Assembly (NCBI RefSeq): GCF_029227915.1
Contig: NC_079889.1
Span: 4,402,001-4,466,000 of the forward strand
DNA length: 64,000 nt
Direction: 5' to 3'
Source of the DNA: Hydractinia symbiolongicarpus
Taxonomy: Eukaryota > Cnidaria > Hydrozoa > Anthoathecata > Hydractiniidae
Positions 38,291-50,751 of the stretch are shown here, one piece after another. The position numbers and the translations under genes were made by a program. Each line of letters starts with the position of its first letter. The first letter of the stretch is position 1. The notes under the pieces are model-generated. The model was given only the letters and a program-made list of their open reading frames with translations. It ran no database searches and was not told the origin of the DNA.

Positions 38291-39180
38291 GTAACTAAGC
38301 ATTTTATTTTTCCTGACAAACAATTGCAATCTTAGTTACAAAGGAGTCTAGGACCCAAGTTGGATTTAACCAGCTGCCTTAATATTATAGTTTTTCATAA
38401 CAACCTTATAAAATACCACAGTAAGTAAACAAACCTTCATAAGTCAAGTGTTTTGTTTATCTTCCTACAATACAAAATAAAAATGTATTTTTAATGTCCA
38501 AATATGGTATAACAATATTTATATATGCCCAAATATGGTATTATAATGTTTGTTTAATAAATGTTTGCTATCGTCTATCAATTTTTTATTCAAAAAAAAA
38601 TATGTTTTTTATATTATCAGTTTTCATTCTAATAAATATCGTCTTAAAAACTTAACAAACTCTCTATTGTTCAGACTTTATTGTTTGACTAGTTAGCCTG
38701 CTTTAAGCTGAAAACATGGTTTTAATAACAAATATTTACATACAATAATGCTGCTAGGAAGACAAATTGTTATCAGTTGAAGACCATAATTCATTTTAAT
38801 AAAACTATGAAAATACAAAAGTTTCATAAAAAAAATTTTAACCTTGAGAAAGTGTATAAACATGCTTGATGATACGTTCCTTATGTGTTTATTTATTTGC
38901 AAAGGATTAATGGCGGACAGAGAAGTAACAGTGCTGTTATTAATAATCTTTCAAGAGAGATAGAATTTCATTTTTAAAAAGTTGTTAACAGAGATATTAA
39001 TATTATAAATTGCCCGTGGTGAGAGCTTAAGAATGAAAAGAGATTGAACAGATTAGAGTATGAAGAGATGAAAGTAAGAGTCGACGCCCATATTATAGCA
39101 TATTTTTATGGCGTTTTTTATAGAGCTTTTTTATTGCGTTGGTACATGTGTTTATGATTTTACTTTGTTACAGTAGACAG

Positions 39181-39215
<35 letters not shown>

Positions 39216-39410
39216 TAATTTATGTTAATTTTGTTATTGTTATTGCAGTAATCGTTTTCCCAATTTATAGTCGCCGTCGTTGTTATTGCTATTGTTATTG
39301 TCGATGTTTTTGTTGTTGTTGTTGTCGTTGTTATTGTTGTTGTCGTTGTTGTTGTCGTTATTGTTGTTGTTGTTGTCGTTTTCGTTGTTGTTATTGTTGT
39401 TGTTTTTTGG
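39181..39410. repeat. (GTT)n microsatellite, interrupted
   Basis: A pure run of about eleven GTT units is followed by a compound tract of GTT, GTC and ATT triplets from 39280. The Thr-rich open frame on the minus strand is explained entirely by the triplet repeat. Confidence 0.93.
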
Positions 39411-39747
39411 CTTGAATTTGGAAGTCGAATATACACAAATAACTTAGATCTATTAAAAAAATATTCAAACACAATAAAAAAGATTTATAATGAAAAGTAA
39501 AAAATAACATGTTGAAATAATGTCCGAATATATTACACAATGGACGTTAACAATGTCCGATATTTCGATATGAAAGAAAAAACAACAAGAATCTAGTCAA
39601 CTTTACAACGTGTAATATGTACACGGGCAAGTTAGTGCAGATGATTCGCTTGTAATATTCTTGGGAAATAAATAGTATGTATTTTGCTGGATATTTGATT
39701 TGAACAGAAAGCATCTTCATGAATTTAAAAATCAATGGTCACATTTC

Positions 39748-40457
39748 TACTGCGCAGTAAAACTGTGACTACTGCGCAGTAGACGAGTTTTCACTGCACA
39801 GTAGTCAACGTTCTACTGCGCAGTAAAACTCTGTTTACCTGTAATGAGCATTAAAGAACAATAGATTAGTTAGTCCACTGCGCAGTAGAAAATGTTTTAC
39901 TGCGCAGTAGTGGTATTTTTACTGCGCAATAATGTCTACTACTACAACTGTTGCGCAGTATAATATGTGCTTTAAGTTATGTTTTTTTGGAACGCGAGTG
40001 TACATCAAGAAGAATATAAGAATATTTGAAATCAAAAGTATGGGGTGTGCTTCCGTTTATAATATATCATAATTTAATTCGTCGTGTTCTTTCATTTCAT
40101 AGATGGATATTGAAAGAGACATTTCCTGTTATTTTTATCATGGCTTGCCTTATGACGATATTTTAAAAATGGATTGGATAAATCGAATCTCAAACTTTCG
40201 ATTTAAATATTCTTATATTCTTCTTGATGTACACTCGCATTTCAAAAGGCCGGAAAATTGTCTAAAAAACATAACTCAAAACTCCATATTATACTGCGCA
40301 ATAGTTGAATTTCTACTGCGTAGTGGACCGAATTCTACTGCGCAGTAGATTTACGACTACTGCGCAATAAATTTACGACTACTGCGCAGTAAAACTACAA
40401 CTACTGCGCAGTAGAACTACGACTACTGCGCAGTAAAGTTGTTTTTACTGCGCAGTG
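39748..40457. mobile_element. Foldback-type element with arms made of a 22-bp-period palindromic repeat
   Basis: Both arms contain about eight copies of the palindrome TACTGCGCAGTA or close variants, most spaced exactly 22 bp apart (e.g. 39748, 39770, 39792, 39814 and 40336, 40358, 40380, 40402). Inside them lies a second inverted repeat: a block containing GCGAGTGTACATCAAG at 39993 is mirrored near 40225-40240, and blocks before ACATAAC and TATAATAC-type strings are also mirrored. The centre is a unique segment of about 160 bp with a short open frame. Long, internally repetitive inverted arms define foldback transposons; the assignment is structural only. Confidence 0.65.
40103..40192 (+). 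pseudogene. Possible transposase/integrase N-terminal remnant inside the foldback element
   Basis: The ATG at 40103 opens MDIERDISCYFYHGLPYDDI, which resembles the YF..G..Y..I helix-turn-helix start seen in integrase-core (Ginger-like) ORFs of animal genomes. The similarity stops after about 25 residues, where the frame enters the inverted arm. This is a resemblance by eye over a short stretch and could be chance. Confidence 0.25.
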
Positions 40458-43400
40458 GTGATCTATTCTTCTGCTTAACAATAGTGACAGATATGGACCA
40501 CCGTACCTCTTACACACAGCACATATACATAAACTGAGTTAAAACTTTAAAAATTTGCAGAACAGGCTGAAATTCTTAACATACAATTAACAAGTATATA
40601 AATTGAACAAGAGGGATCATTGTTCCTTTGAACTATAATAGACTTATAGTTGTCACGGCAACAAAAATTCATCACTAATTTTGTGATACTTGAAATCCCT
40701 TACAAGTTTTGTTTGCAATGAGTGTTTTGATGTTGCTACAGTCAAGCAAACTACATACATACTGCAGTCAAAAGATAAAGTTGAATTTGTCAAGATTGAC
40801 AGATGGATACGTGTAAGTATATTAGCTGCGAATTTGACTTTTTGTTATAAAGATATACTCTATAAGAATATTCAAGATGAAAAAGAACTTAGGAATACCC
40901 TAAGAATAATTTTATATTGAAATTTTGCTTGCATGATTATGAACGTTTGTTTTCTTACTCTTAGATAACTCATACACACTTGTATTATGTCCCTAATGTA
41001 AAATGTCATTTCTCAGGTTTCATTTCAAGTAGTGTTTCCCACAAAATCTAGTTGTCTGTACGTTTTTACACTAGTTTGCATTCTCACATCTTTTAATTAT
41101 AACTGTGCTAAGAATATGCTAAGAATATACTAGGAGATAATGTTTGCCCAAAAGTTAAGAATATTTGTGCTGCAATGACAAAACGCTATTCTTACAAAAA
41201 GGAGTATATATTGCATACGGGAATTGTAGATTCGTGAGCTAACAGGATAAGTAACACAGGTCATAAGCAACACGCAGCAACTGGATTTGGTTTACAATAA
41301 GTTACGGTCGATAAGTTGGAGTTAGGAAACACAAAGAGCCAGTGTAATTTCAGAATTTTTTGTATGGTATAGAGGATAAAATTGTTTATCAATCCTTTTG
41401 AGTATGTTAAAAACCTTTTTTCATTCTAAACATTTTGGTTTAAAATCATCATTGATGTTGAAGTTAGGCGGATAGAATAATACTTGAAATGTTTTTCAAC
41501 CTTACATAATATCTTCAAGATAATATCAATTTTTTTATTCTTATATTCTGGAGATACCTCTACATATGCGAGGTTTTATAGTTTAATCTAAAAAATGGGC
41601 TCGTAAATACGAAATGTAACGTCAGCATTTTTTTAAGACTTTCTCGCTGGAATCCCTTTAACAGTAAATGACTACGTGATTAAACTTGAGCTCAACTCTC
41701 TTTTATAAAATAAACCCTATCATTGTTCACGCTTGGATCGAATTACGGTTTTAATATTCAAATATTAGTACGCATCTTGTAGAAAAATTGTCTTGTTAGC
41801 AACCGTTACTGGAGGTATGTTAATACTTGGATACACTAAGATCTTCTCACGACGCATCAGTCACGGAGTAGTTCTACCACCAGAAACATAAAGTTAACAT
41901 AAAGTAAAAGGGAAACAACCTTATCAGAGATTTGCTGAGACAAAGGCAGTGTCTTGACTTTTTTAATGTAGACGAAAGTGTCGAATGACCAACTGCACAA
42001 TCACTACCTTTCCACATGCTTATGCCAGGTGGAAACCGGTTAAAATGTGCTAGTCTCGCTTTCTAGCACGCCCGCACAACGAAATAATCCCCATCGAAGC
42101 TTACAAATGTCCCGCAATTCAGGGAATTGGTCATACCTCCTAGGCTATAGCAGCAAATATTAACAAATTTTAAAACCTAAGTCCTAAGGCTCTAGCCATT
42201 ATAAAGCGAATGTTGACAAGTTTAAATTATGTGAATCTATTATAGAAATCGCCTACATAATATGTTATGGAAACTTAGCAGAACTATAGGTTTCAGATAC
42301 AACGGGGAACTTATGGCGGTAGAAACATTATGTGATGTTGATCGCCTATCAACGATAAGCCGCAGACTGTAAGGTAATCTTGGAGAGGTTGTCGATTTTA
42401 TGACGTTATCTTGACGTACGTCAGATTTTGAAAGCTTACATGATGATAAGGAGAGGCGGGTTTAATATCAAGTGTTTCGAATAAACTTGTTTATTAAATT
42501 TTTTTTATCGAAAATAAATCTGTTAGCATTTTTCACTCCAGTCTTCTTGACCGAACTGAAATTTCGCTAGGTTCTACAGAATGCAAGTAAACGGAGTAAA
42601 TTCTAAGTTGTTACATCCATATGGTTGTACGTGTTATAAAAACAATCTGAAGTAAACTTTAACCTTGAAGTGAGTTTGTGAAGACAGCTGTGTGGAATTC
42701 TATGGATGCACTTTTATTTCGGAAAGATTGATTCGCTAAAAACGGATAAAGATTAAGTTGGACTCGGCAGAGATTGTACGTTCATTTGTATAAAGATGTG
42801 ATACTTCACAGGGACAAGAATATCTTAGATGGCTTAAACATTTTAGTATCTCCGTCTACTTCACTTCAATTTAAGTATCAAAGTTGTACTGTCCAAATGA
42901 CACTAATTAATTAAAAACGTACAGTTAAAATTGCGTGATTAAAACACATAATTATTTAATTAACATAATTTTCTCTGTCAATAATATATGCGAAAGGGGA
43001 CAGTTATGTTTGCATAATTGGCATAGTTACAATGTATGATTTCGTGTCATAAAGAAACAATCACATTTTCATTGCCAGCAAGTAATTTGTGGGATTTTCA
43101 ATTTTCTATTAAGTCCAAGCATGTACTCGCTGCCATCGCAGTCCTTAGCCTCCAATATTTTTACATAGAACTTATATATTCACGAGCTAAAGGTCGATTT
43201 CCATTAACATAAAACGTTTTGAACAAGAGTACGGACTAACAACTAGTCTCTTATAATAATATCCGCATCAATATGGCAGCCGAATCGCTACTTTATGCTA
43301 AGGATGCACGAGATAGCGATGTTGGGACAGAAAGGACAGGCGAGCTCGTGTTTTTTTTACAGCTGTTACGATCTTTGTTTCCAGTCCTCTTATTAAAGAC

Positions 43401-44869
43401 ACAATCATAGAGGAAGCTACTTTTTTTTCATTGAATAATATACTATGACACACAATTCAAGTTAATTAATAAATATTACATATTTCTTAAACTTCAATAC
43501 AACAGAAACATTCGATCTTGCATCTTTCGTTAGACGTATACAAAACTTTAAGTAGATTCATTAAGATCTTGTCACACAAGTGAAATAATTATATGCTCTT
43601 CTTTGTACGTAGTTAAGAAGCTGATGTTTCCTTTACGAGATTTTATGATAGACAGTGTGAAGGAGTTTAATGTGGTAATTACTTCATTATAGAAAAAGCA
43701 AAAATATTTATTAGAAGATATCAGTAGCCTTCAAGTGTTTACAAATTGAAGATATAATAAAGAGGAGTTCTCGAGTGGATTTCTATTAACAGGTATGTAA
43801 TTTTTGTTTGTATATATTTCGAGCTCTTCAAGGATTAGAAGAGTGTGGGAGTTGTCTTTGGATATTAAAAGAACCGCGAGTCTAAGTTATTGTACGGTTT
43901 AAAAGATTATTTGAAATAGCAAGGACTAGTTTGTTACACTAATACACTTCTTTATTTCATTATTATGAATTTTATCATTTATATTTTTTTTTATGAATTG
44001 AGCATAAATTTAACAATTTATCTGGAAAAATAATGCCATATATTATAAGTAAAGTAAATCCTTCAGGTTAAAATTAAAATTATTATTAAAATTATGCATT
44101 GTCATGCGTAAATGCAACAAGTCATGCAGGCTTCACTTCATTTTATTTTATGAGCCATAAAAGTAACCAAAAAGAACCAATATGGCTAATTAGTGCCTGT
44201 TTAAAAACGCTCCTTTCAATTAACCCAAGTACTATAGAAATCGACTTTTAGTATGAAAACAAGTTTCTTCTCTAGTTTATTAAGTCTTATGTCTTTCTTA
44301 AGAGATTACCACGACTCACCGCCTGCACAGGAAAATACTTAGTAATACGGAAGCTGATTCAACTTAAAAGCTTTGCACTCTAACCTCTTCATCCACGACT
44401 CCATTTCGTTACGTTTTTTTATTTTTGCTACCAAAATGTACTTATTTGCTCCATTATCAAAATTTATTTTGACAGATAAAACGCCATGTACACCACTTAA
44501 CTTTGTCCTCGGGAGTTTAAACTTACGGTTTGCTAAAACCATATCATGCTGAAACTGATACCATAAGTGTAAAGAGTCCTGGGGATGGGGTTTTACGTTT
44601 GTTTTACGTTTGTTTTAGCTATTTATAGAAACATAATTAGAAGAAACAAAAGACTAATTAGTAAAATATATAAAGATTGAGAAGGCTTTTGAAGTTATGA
44701 AGCAGACTAAAATAAAAATTCAAAAACGGGCAACAAATACTTCTTCTTGCGGTGGCTTTGGTGTTGACGATCACATTCCGCTATTTCCAATCATCATATC
44801 AACGTCAAAAACAAACACGAGACGTACAAAATATTTTAAAAATAAAACTACAAACTATTCTTTTCACCC

Positions 44870-45303
44870 ATCCACTTCCATCTCTTTAAATAATTTTCAT
44901 ACATTCACCTCCACCTCCATACCTTAACTTTCTTTTCATACACACACTTCTAACCCATCACATTCTTTTACACATCCACTTCGATCTCTTTGAATACTTT
45001 TCATATATTCAGTTCCATCCCTTCACATTCTTTTCATGCATCCTCCTCTACACCTTTGAATGCTTTTCATGTAACCACTTTCATCCCTTCACATTCTTTT
45101 CTTACACTTACCCCTTCATCCCTTTATATCTTTTTCGTGTCTCCACTTTCATCCCTTCACATTCTTTTTATACACCCACTCTCATCCATTCACATTTCTT
45201 CTATGCTTTCACTTCTAACCCTTCACATTCCACGTCCATCCTTTCACACTCTTTTTATGCATCCAGTTTCATCCCTTTACATTCTTTTCATGCATCCATT
45301 TTC
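44870..45303 (+). repeat. Degenerate 33-36-bp minisatellite, pyrimidine-rich
   Basis: About a dozen diverged units built on CATCCCTTCACATTCTTTTC then ATGCATCCACTTT. The Ser/His/Pro-rich open frame at 44990-45307 has the same 11-12-residue period and is a repeat by-product. Confidence 0.8.
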
Positions 45304-46297
45304 GTAAAATAAAATCCTTACTTATAAGACCCAGTGACAAAATAACAATAAAAACCATGAGAACCAAATTTAATCCCGTTAAATATTCTTACAGTGTAGC
45401 ATCTTCTAATTTTGTACGACAGACACTTTATATACAACATTTTCACAAAATCCGAAGGCGGAGTTGTATCGACGCTGTTGAAAGATGTAGGCGTGTCTAA
45501 GAATTGATAAGCTGTCCACAGACATGTTCTAATCGTCATATCACCTAATCTTATTACAATCACACTACAAAAAACTTGTATTGCTTTCCATGACAAATAT
45601 CACAGTCAATGTGCTGCCTAAAATTTTTGCTGACTGTTGAGTTAGTGGCTTCCTCATGCGTCAATGCGATACTTGAAAGGGTTACGAAACGATTTAAAAA
45701 GCTCAATCTCCGTTATGTTATTAGAATGCTTGAGTTAAAAGGAAGGCAAGTACTTATATCGAATAAATCATGGATATCCAAATATGTACGGAAGTTTTCT
45801 GTCATTTTCAGTTACATTAAGATGCCCAATATGTTATTTAAGAAGTTTAAGTTGGTGTTTTTGTTCTAAATGATTAACTTTCCACCGCCATTTGCTCGAC
45901 TTTCGTGGAAGTCACTAAAGTCGAAAACCAACAGTCATTTCGTAGGCCCTTTATTAAATTTACCAAACAAATGAGAAGTGCTTATTTTAAGTATAATTTA
46001 TATGAGAAAATGTGGAAAAATTGCAGGAAGTGCTTGGAGGAAGGAAGGTGCCTTAGTTTTATAAAAGAGAGAAGCAACTTCCGGAATTAAGAAAAGGCAA
46101 TGTAGTTCTTATATGTAAAATTTAGTTTAGAATCTCTTAGCTGCAGAATTTAACTTTGTTATTTTCCATTGTTTTTAAATAAAACTTTACTTAATTTTAT
46201 CTATGAAATTTTATTCGCAATACTACAATATTTCATATTGTGGAAAACATATCATACACTGAATTATGGTATAAAATAAAACGTTTATTTTTATAGA

Positions 46298-48904
46298 ATG
46301 GATTTGATGAGCGATCTATGTAAAAACAGTTGGGAAAACAAAGGAATACCATCTGAAGATAGAAAAACCTTAACTAGTAGTAAGTCGAATGTTTTTACCC
46401 GCCAAAAAAGTGTATATTTTAGAGGGAGAAACTGTTCCAAACAGAAACTTTTACGAAGGAGAATATTGCGATATTTCTGCATTCCGTAAACATAAGCTTT
46501 TGCAATTGAACTTCAATAGAAAGTAAGAAAAGATATCCTCCCATGACACGCCTTGTCATCCAGTAGGAATAATTATTACAAGCTCGTGAGCTTGTATTAA
46601 AACGCAAATGTGTCCTACAAGAATGGAAATTTTTGCCTCTCTGAGCACCGACACGGGAGTCGTCGTGTGTTCGAATCTCATCTTGGTAACTATTTTTACT
46701 TTTTTTTTCTTTTTTCTTTTTTAAAAAGATAAGACAAGTGTTCAAAACACTTGTTTAACTAACTAGTAAAGAAAGGTGTTTCCACCAAACCTTTTAAAAG
46801 TGAATGTAGGCAGAATTAACTGAATTAATGAATTTCGCAAATTTTGGGGTTTGTGGGTTTGTGGTCTTTCTTCTTCCTGTCAGTCGGTTCACCCAAGACG
46901 GACCCATCTCACAAATCAATTTTGAAAAATAAGTGTGTAACAAATATTATTGCGTATCTGAATAGTAAAATATGTCGTGTCTAACTTCGTAACAAAAATC
47001 CCAATTTGATAGACAGCTTTTTGTAAACTTTATTCGCGAGGTTGTTTGCGTATATCATACGTCTTGTTGTCAATTTGCAAACGTTATCTTTTTTAGCCGG
47101 ATATGCGTCGTACAACATCTTCCGTCGCGCACCATCAGACGAAAAAGACGATTGTATGAAATATTACCTCTCGTCGGATGCCGGTGTACCATGCCAGGGC
47201 GTTTTATACGGAGCTTCTAGAGACCCATTGAAATCGATAGGTCATTGTTATATGAAAGTAAAGGAAATAAAAGATTCGCATGTTATTATTGGAATCATAG
47301 TAGAAGATGACTGGGTAGAAATGAAACAAAGTTTTTTGGACACTATACACGTACCAGAGCCAGTTAAAAAAGAAGTTAACGAAGTCGGTGAGTAAAAGAT
47401 CATTACTCTGTCTCCCTTTCAAAAGGTTGATTATGATTACCAAAACAGTAAGTAAACAAGAAAACGGGATACTGGAACCAAATAGTTCCCAATTTAACTC
47501 CTTCCATATCTGAGGATTTTCAAAATTTGCGAGAAAATTCCTAAACTTTACACTGTTGTTTCAATGACCGTTAAAAAAAATATTCTTTCGCTCTTTCACT
47601 TCAAGCAGTGTCTCAACATACGTAGAATCGCGGTGCAAGCCATCACCCCCTTACACAGTTAGGTAGACGCTGGAAATGAAAGGTTTAGGACTATATCAGC
47701 CTTTGAGATCTTAAAATTCGAGTGACCATGTTTTTTTGTGTATTTTATTATCAAAGCTATAAAATTATATGTTTTTATTGTCTTATAAATCCTGTAATGC
47801 AGTTAACGATCTAAATCCAAGAACTACCAACGTTTTACAGTCTTATATCGTACATTCGGTGTTAGCAAGAAACACGTCCTGGATATAGTGTGGTGATACA
47901 GTGTTGGGATTATAATCATTAGGTTTTAGGTTTAAATCTCCTCTCTAGTTAAATACCGCCAACTAGCTAGTGCGAGGCAAACAAGTTAAAGATGTAACCA
48001 AGTTTTAATTGAAAGATGTGAACAAGGAACTCCTGTTACTTACTTACTTCTCTTTTATTTAGATCTTAGCATTGGTGGTGATTTAGACTTGAATAAATGG
48101 GAGAAAAAGGGTGTGGCACCTAAAATTAAATCTGATAAAGGTATAGATTTAGATTTCTCTATTTGTGTTGTACGAATTTTTGTTGATTGTTGCTTTAAGG
48201 TTTAAAAGAATTCGAAAATCGGTTTATTTCGCCAAAAAAAAAGTAATTCGCAGCATGTTTTTACAATAAGTTTATCAACCCGTTAAAAAAAAATTAAAAA
48301 TTCCAGTTTTCAGTTTTTGAAATGAAAAGAACTGCATCATTTCACGATGTTTAAATCTTTGCGATTTCGCGCATCTAAGTTTTGTTGTTAATAAAAAAAA
48401 AATAAACTAAAATTCACAAAAATTGTTTATGTAAAATATACATGTGAAAGTAAATGGTTTCTGTTAATAAAAACCTCAACAGAACCAATAAAGACAAAAA
48501 ATACCATTTCGTTAAAATGTGGATATCTTCAGAATTAAATTATGAGCCAAACCCTGATTTGTGGGAATTTAATTTTGCGGTTTTACGTAAAACCCACGTA
48601 ACTACAAAATTTTATCCCACGGTGACCCTAAAATAAATAAAAAATTGTGGTCACAATTTCTTCTTTTTTTATTACAGGTTACGTATTCTACAACTTACTT
48701 CGAGACCATCCAGAAACAAAAGGCGATATTCTGATGTATTACCTAAGTACAGACGATGGTAACCTCTTGCAAGCCGATCTGCATGCAGCTAAACGTGATC
48801 CTTTAAAATCTATTAGTCACTGTTATCTAAAGATTGCAAAAGATGGTGCAAATAATAAAATCACTGGAATTATTGTAGAAGATGATTGGGTGGAATTGAA
48901 ATAA
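46298..48904 (+). CDS. Two-domain protein of unknown function, 4 coding exons, 225 aa
   Basis: Exons 46298-46379, 47097-47387, 48063-48140, 48678-48904; all GT-AG, every intron phase 1. Exons 2 and 4 each encode one copy of the same domain of about 75 residues, starting GYxxYNxxR and ending in a strongly conserved block: DPLKSIGHCYMKVK then GIIVEDDWVEM in copy 1, and DPLKSISHCYLKIA then GIIVEDDWVEL in copy 2. MKYYLSSD and LMYYLSTD also match. A 27-residue N-terminus and a Gly/Lys-rich linker (DLSIGGDLDLNKWEKK) complete the protein. No signal peptide or membrane span is seen, so it is probably cytosolic or nuclear. The start ATG lies one base after an AG acceptor at 46295-46296. I do not recognise the domain and assign no function. 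Confidence 0.78.
46573..47072 (+). repeat. Dispersed tRNA-like repeat, family B, copy 2 (intron 1 of the two-domain gene)
   Basis: Shares with the copy at 12066-12380 the opening palindrome, the block from GCAAATGTGTCCTACAAGAA to TTGGTAAC, and the closing block AAAATATGTCGTGTCTAAC ... GCGTATATCATACGTC. Its middle (about 46725-46940) is unrelated and longer and includes a small hairpin ACAAGTGTT/AACACTTGT. It ends only about 25 bp before the splice acceptor of exon 2. Confidence 0.7.
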
Positions 48905-50668
48905 ATGGAATTTGATTGGTTGACAAAGGTGATAAGGAAATGTGATTGGTTAATGAGATATTTGCAAGCATATTTTTTTGTCAACAGCATAAAAACAACA
49001 ACATAAAAATCAAATGAGAATTTTCAAGGAATTGTTTTCTGGTATATTTACCAGTTCTTTACAAGTTTTCTTTTTCTTCTTATTTTATTATTATTTCATT
49101 TACTCTAGCTTACACATTTCGTCAGTAGGATAGCGAATTTGGAAACACGCGAAATTCGCAAAAATAAGTGCAGACAATATAAAATGTATTTTTTTTGATT
49201 GTCAAAAAAGATCCAATTCACCCCTTGACTTATTTTTTCAAAATTGTTACTAATACTCTCAAATTTCTCAATTGTTATTTTGAGTATCAAATAACAAGGC
49301 CTGTAGTGTTTTTTGATATTAAAAAAATCTACAAGTCCTGGGAATGAAGTTGTATAATCATGCAATATACTTGATACTTTATATCTTATTATAATTATAA
49401 TTTTATAATTTTTCTTTTTTTTTTGTTTATTAGTTCAATATTTATCAGATATTTTTCTTGTTAGACAATATATTGTTTTGTACATACCAACTTTTAATTG
49501 AATTTGATTTTAATTTGACAAGTGACACGTTTTCCTTTCATTCTGTCTTTCAACACATTACCAAAAGATCAATAGTTATGTCAGGCAGAAGTTTTTGCCA
49601 AATAGAAAAACTGGAATAAATCTTTTTGACGTAAACCGCAAGGTCGACACATCATTTGACGACTGGATATTCATTGACGTGACGTGACGTCTACAAACAC
49701 CTACGTAATTTAAGAGTAGAAACTTGCGCAAGCGGAAACTTTCAGGTTTTTCGCGTTCTTTGGTCATTTTCGCAAATGTTTATGCCTTTGGAAAATTTTA
49801 AATTAGCAAGCAATTTGATGTCTTCTTCTTTTCTCAGTCAGTGATTTCTCAGTCCCAATTTCTTGAAACAGTAATGGATGCAGACTTTTGATTATGGGAA
49901 ATATCTCAATATTTTTATTACCAACACAAAGGCCTAAAGCAAAAAATAAGAGCAGTCTTGAAGTTTACCAAACATTAAGAGCCGTTCAGAATGTGAATTT
50001 TCTCCCTCTTCGATTATTGCTGGTGATCGTTTCTCTTCTCACCGACCTTAAGGGAAGAAATTTTCGTGAAAATAATCAAAGGGTTTGAAAATATGTTTTT
50101 GGTTAATAAAACATGGAGAATAACAAAACTTAAACTAGATGAGAAAAAAATATTGGCTATTATAAGATAAAATGCAGCCCTTGGAGCCTCAGCCATATTT
50201 TGTAACGACCCTTTTTGGCCAAAATATGATTGCATGTTTTTTTTATCAAAAAAAATTATGCAAGAACATACCGCTTCAAAAGCTTAAAATATAAATATTT
50301 TAAGGTTATGTCAATTATAAAAAGTTCTGAAATGTTCTTAGCTTCAAAAAATAGGTAAAGAGTAAAAAGTTAAAAACATTTGAAGGTTTCCTTTAAGTTG
50401 AGTGTTCTGATAAAACAAACGTGTAGCTTTTTAAAACTCTTTTGGGCGCCATGTCCATAGTCCTTCCATTTATCAAAGATCAGACAATATCATGACAAAA
50501 AAAATATTTCCGATTAAATGTCTAATACTTTCGATTAACAAGTCTAGAACCCAGCTGCTTAAAAATGTAGACCCAGAATTAAACCGAAAGTTATAAAGCT
50601 TGCTTGCTAACATACTGGCTCTCTACATTTTTAGTTGGACTGTGGCAAAAGTTCAGACAGCATTCACT

Positions 50669-50751
50669 CAACCTCGTTCCCAGGGCATTTGCCTTGTTGC
50701 TGAAGTGGACAGTAACGGCGCAGGGGCCACAATACCCTGGGGACGAGGTTG
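50669..50751. mobile_element. 83-bp MITE, second copy of the CAACCTCGT family
   Basis: Starts CAACCTCGTTCCCAGGG and ends CCCTGGGGACGAGGTTG, a nearly perfect 17-bp terminal inverted repeat. The flanking octamers CATTCACT and CATTATAT agree at five of eight positions, as a decayed 8-bp target duplication might. Confidence 0.75.

Larger units (their letters stand above)
34373..46297. other. Gene-poor, repeat-rich 12-kb interval
   Basis: Apart from the individually listed repeats I find no multi-exon gene and no open frame with conserved character. Long stretches such as 41000-44300 are AT-rich and featureless to the eye. Non-coding exons, enhancers or lineage-specific genes cannot be excluded. 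Confidence 0.5.

Noticed and set aside
39215-39472. Threonine-rich ORF on the minus strand
   Set aside because: Direct translation of the GTT/GTC/ATT triplet repeat.
40690-40920. 76-codon plus-strand ORF
   Set aside because: No motif or flanking exon; length is expected by chance in a window of this size.
44339-44542. 67-codon minus-strand ORF with balanced composition
   Set aside because: No splice partners, no paralogue and no recognisable motif; I could not distinguish it from chance.
44990-45307. 105-codon Ser/His/Pro-rich ORF
   Set aside because: Follows the 33-36-bp minisatellite period and has no splice or conservation signal.
46419-46745. 108-codon minus-strand ORF
   Set aside because: Lies across the tRNA-like repeat and intron; the reading frame is incidental.
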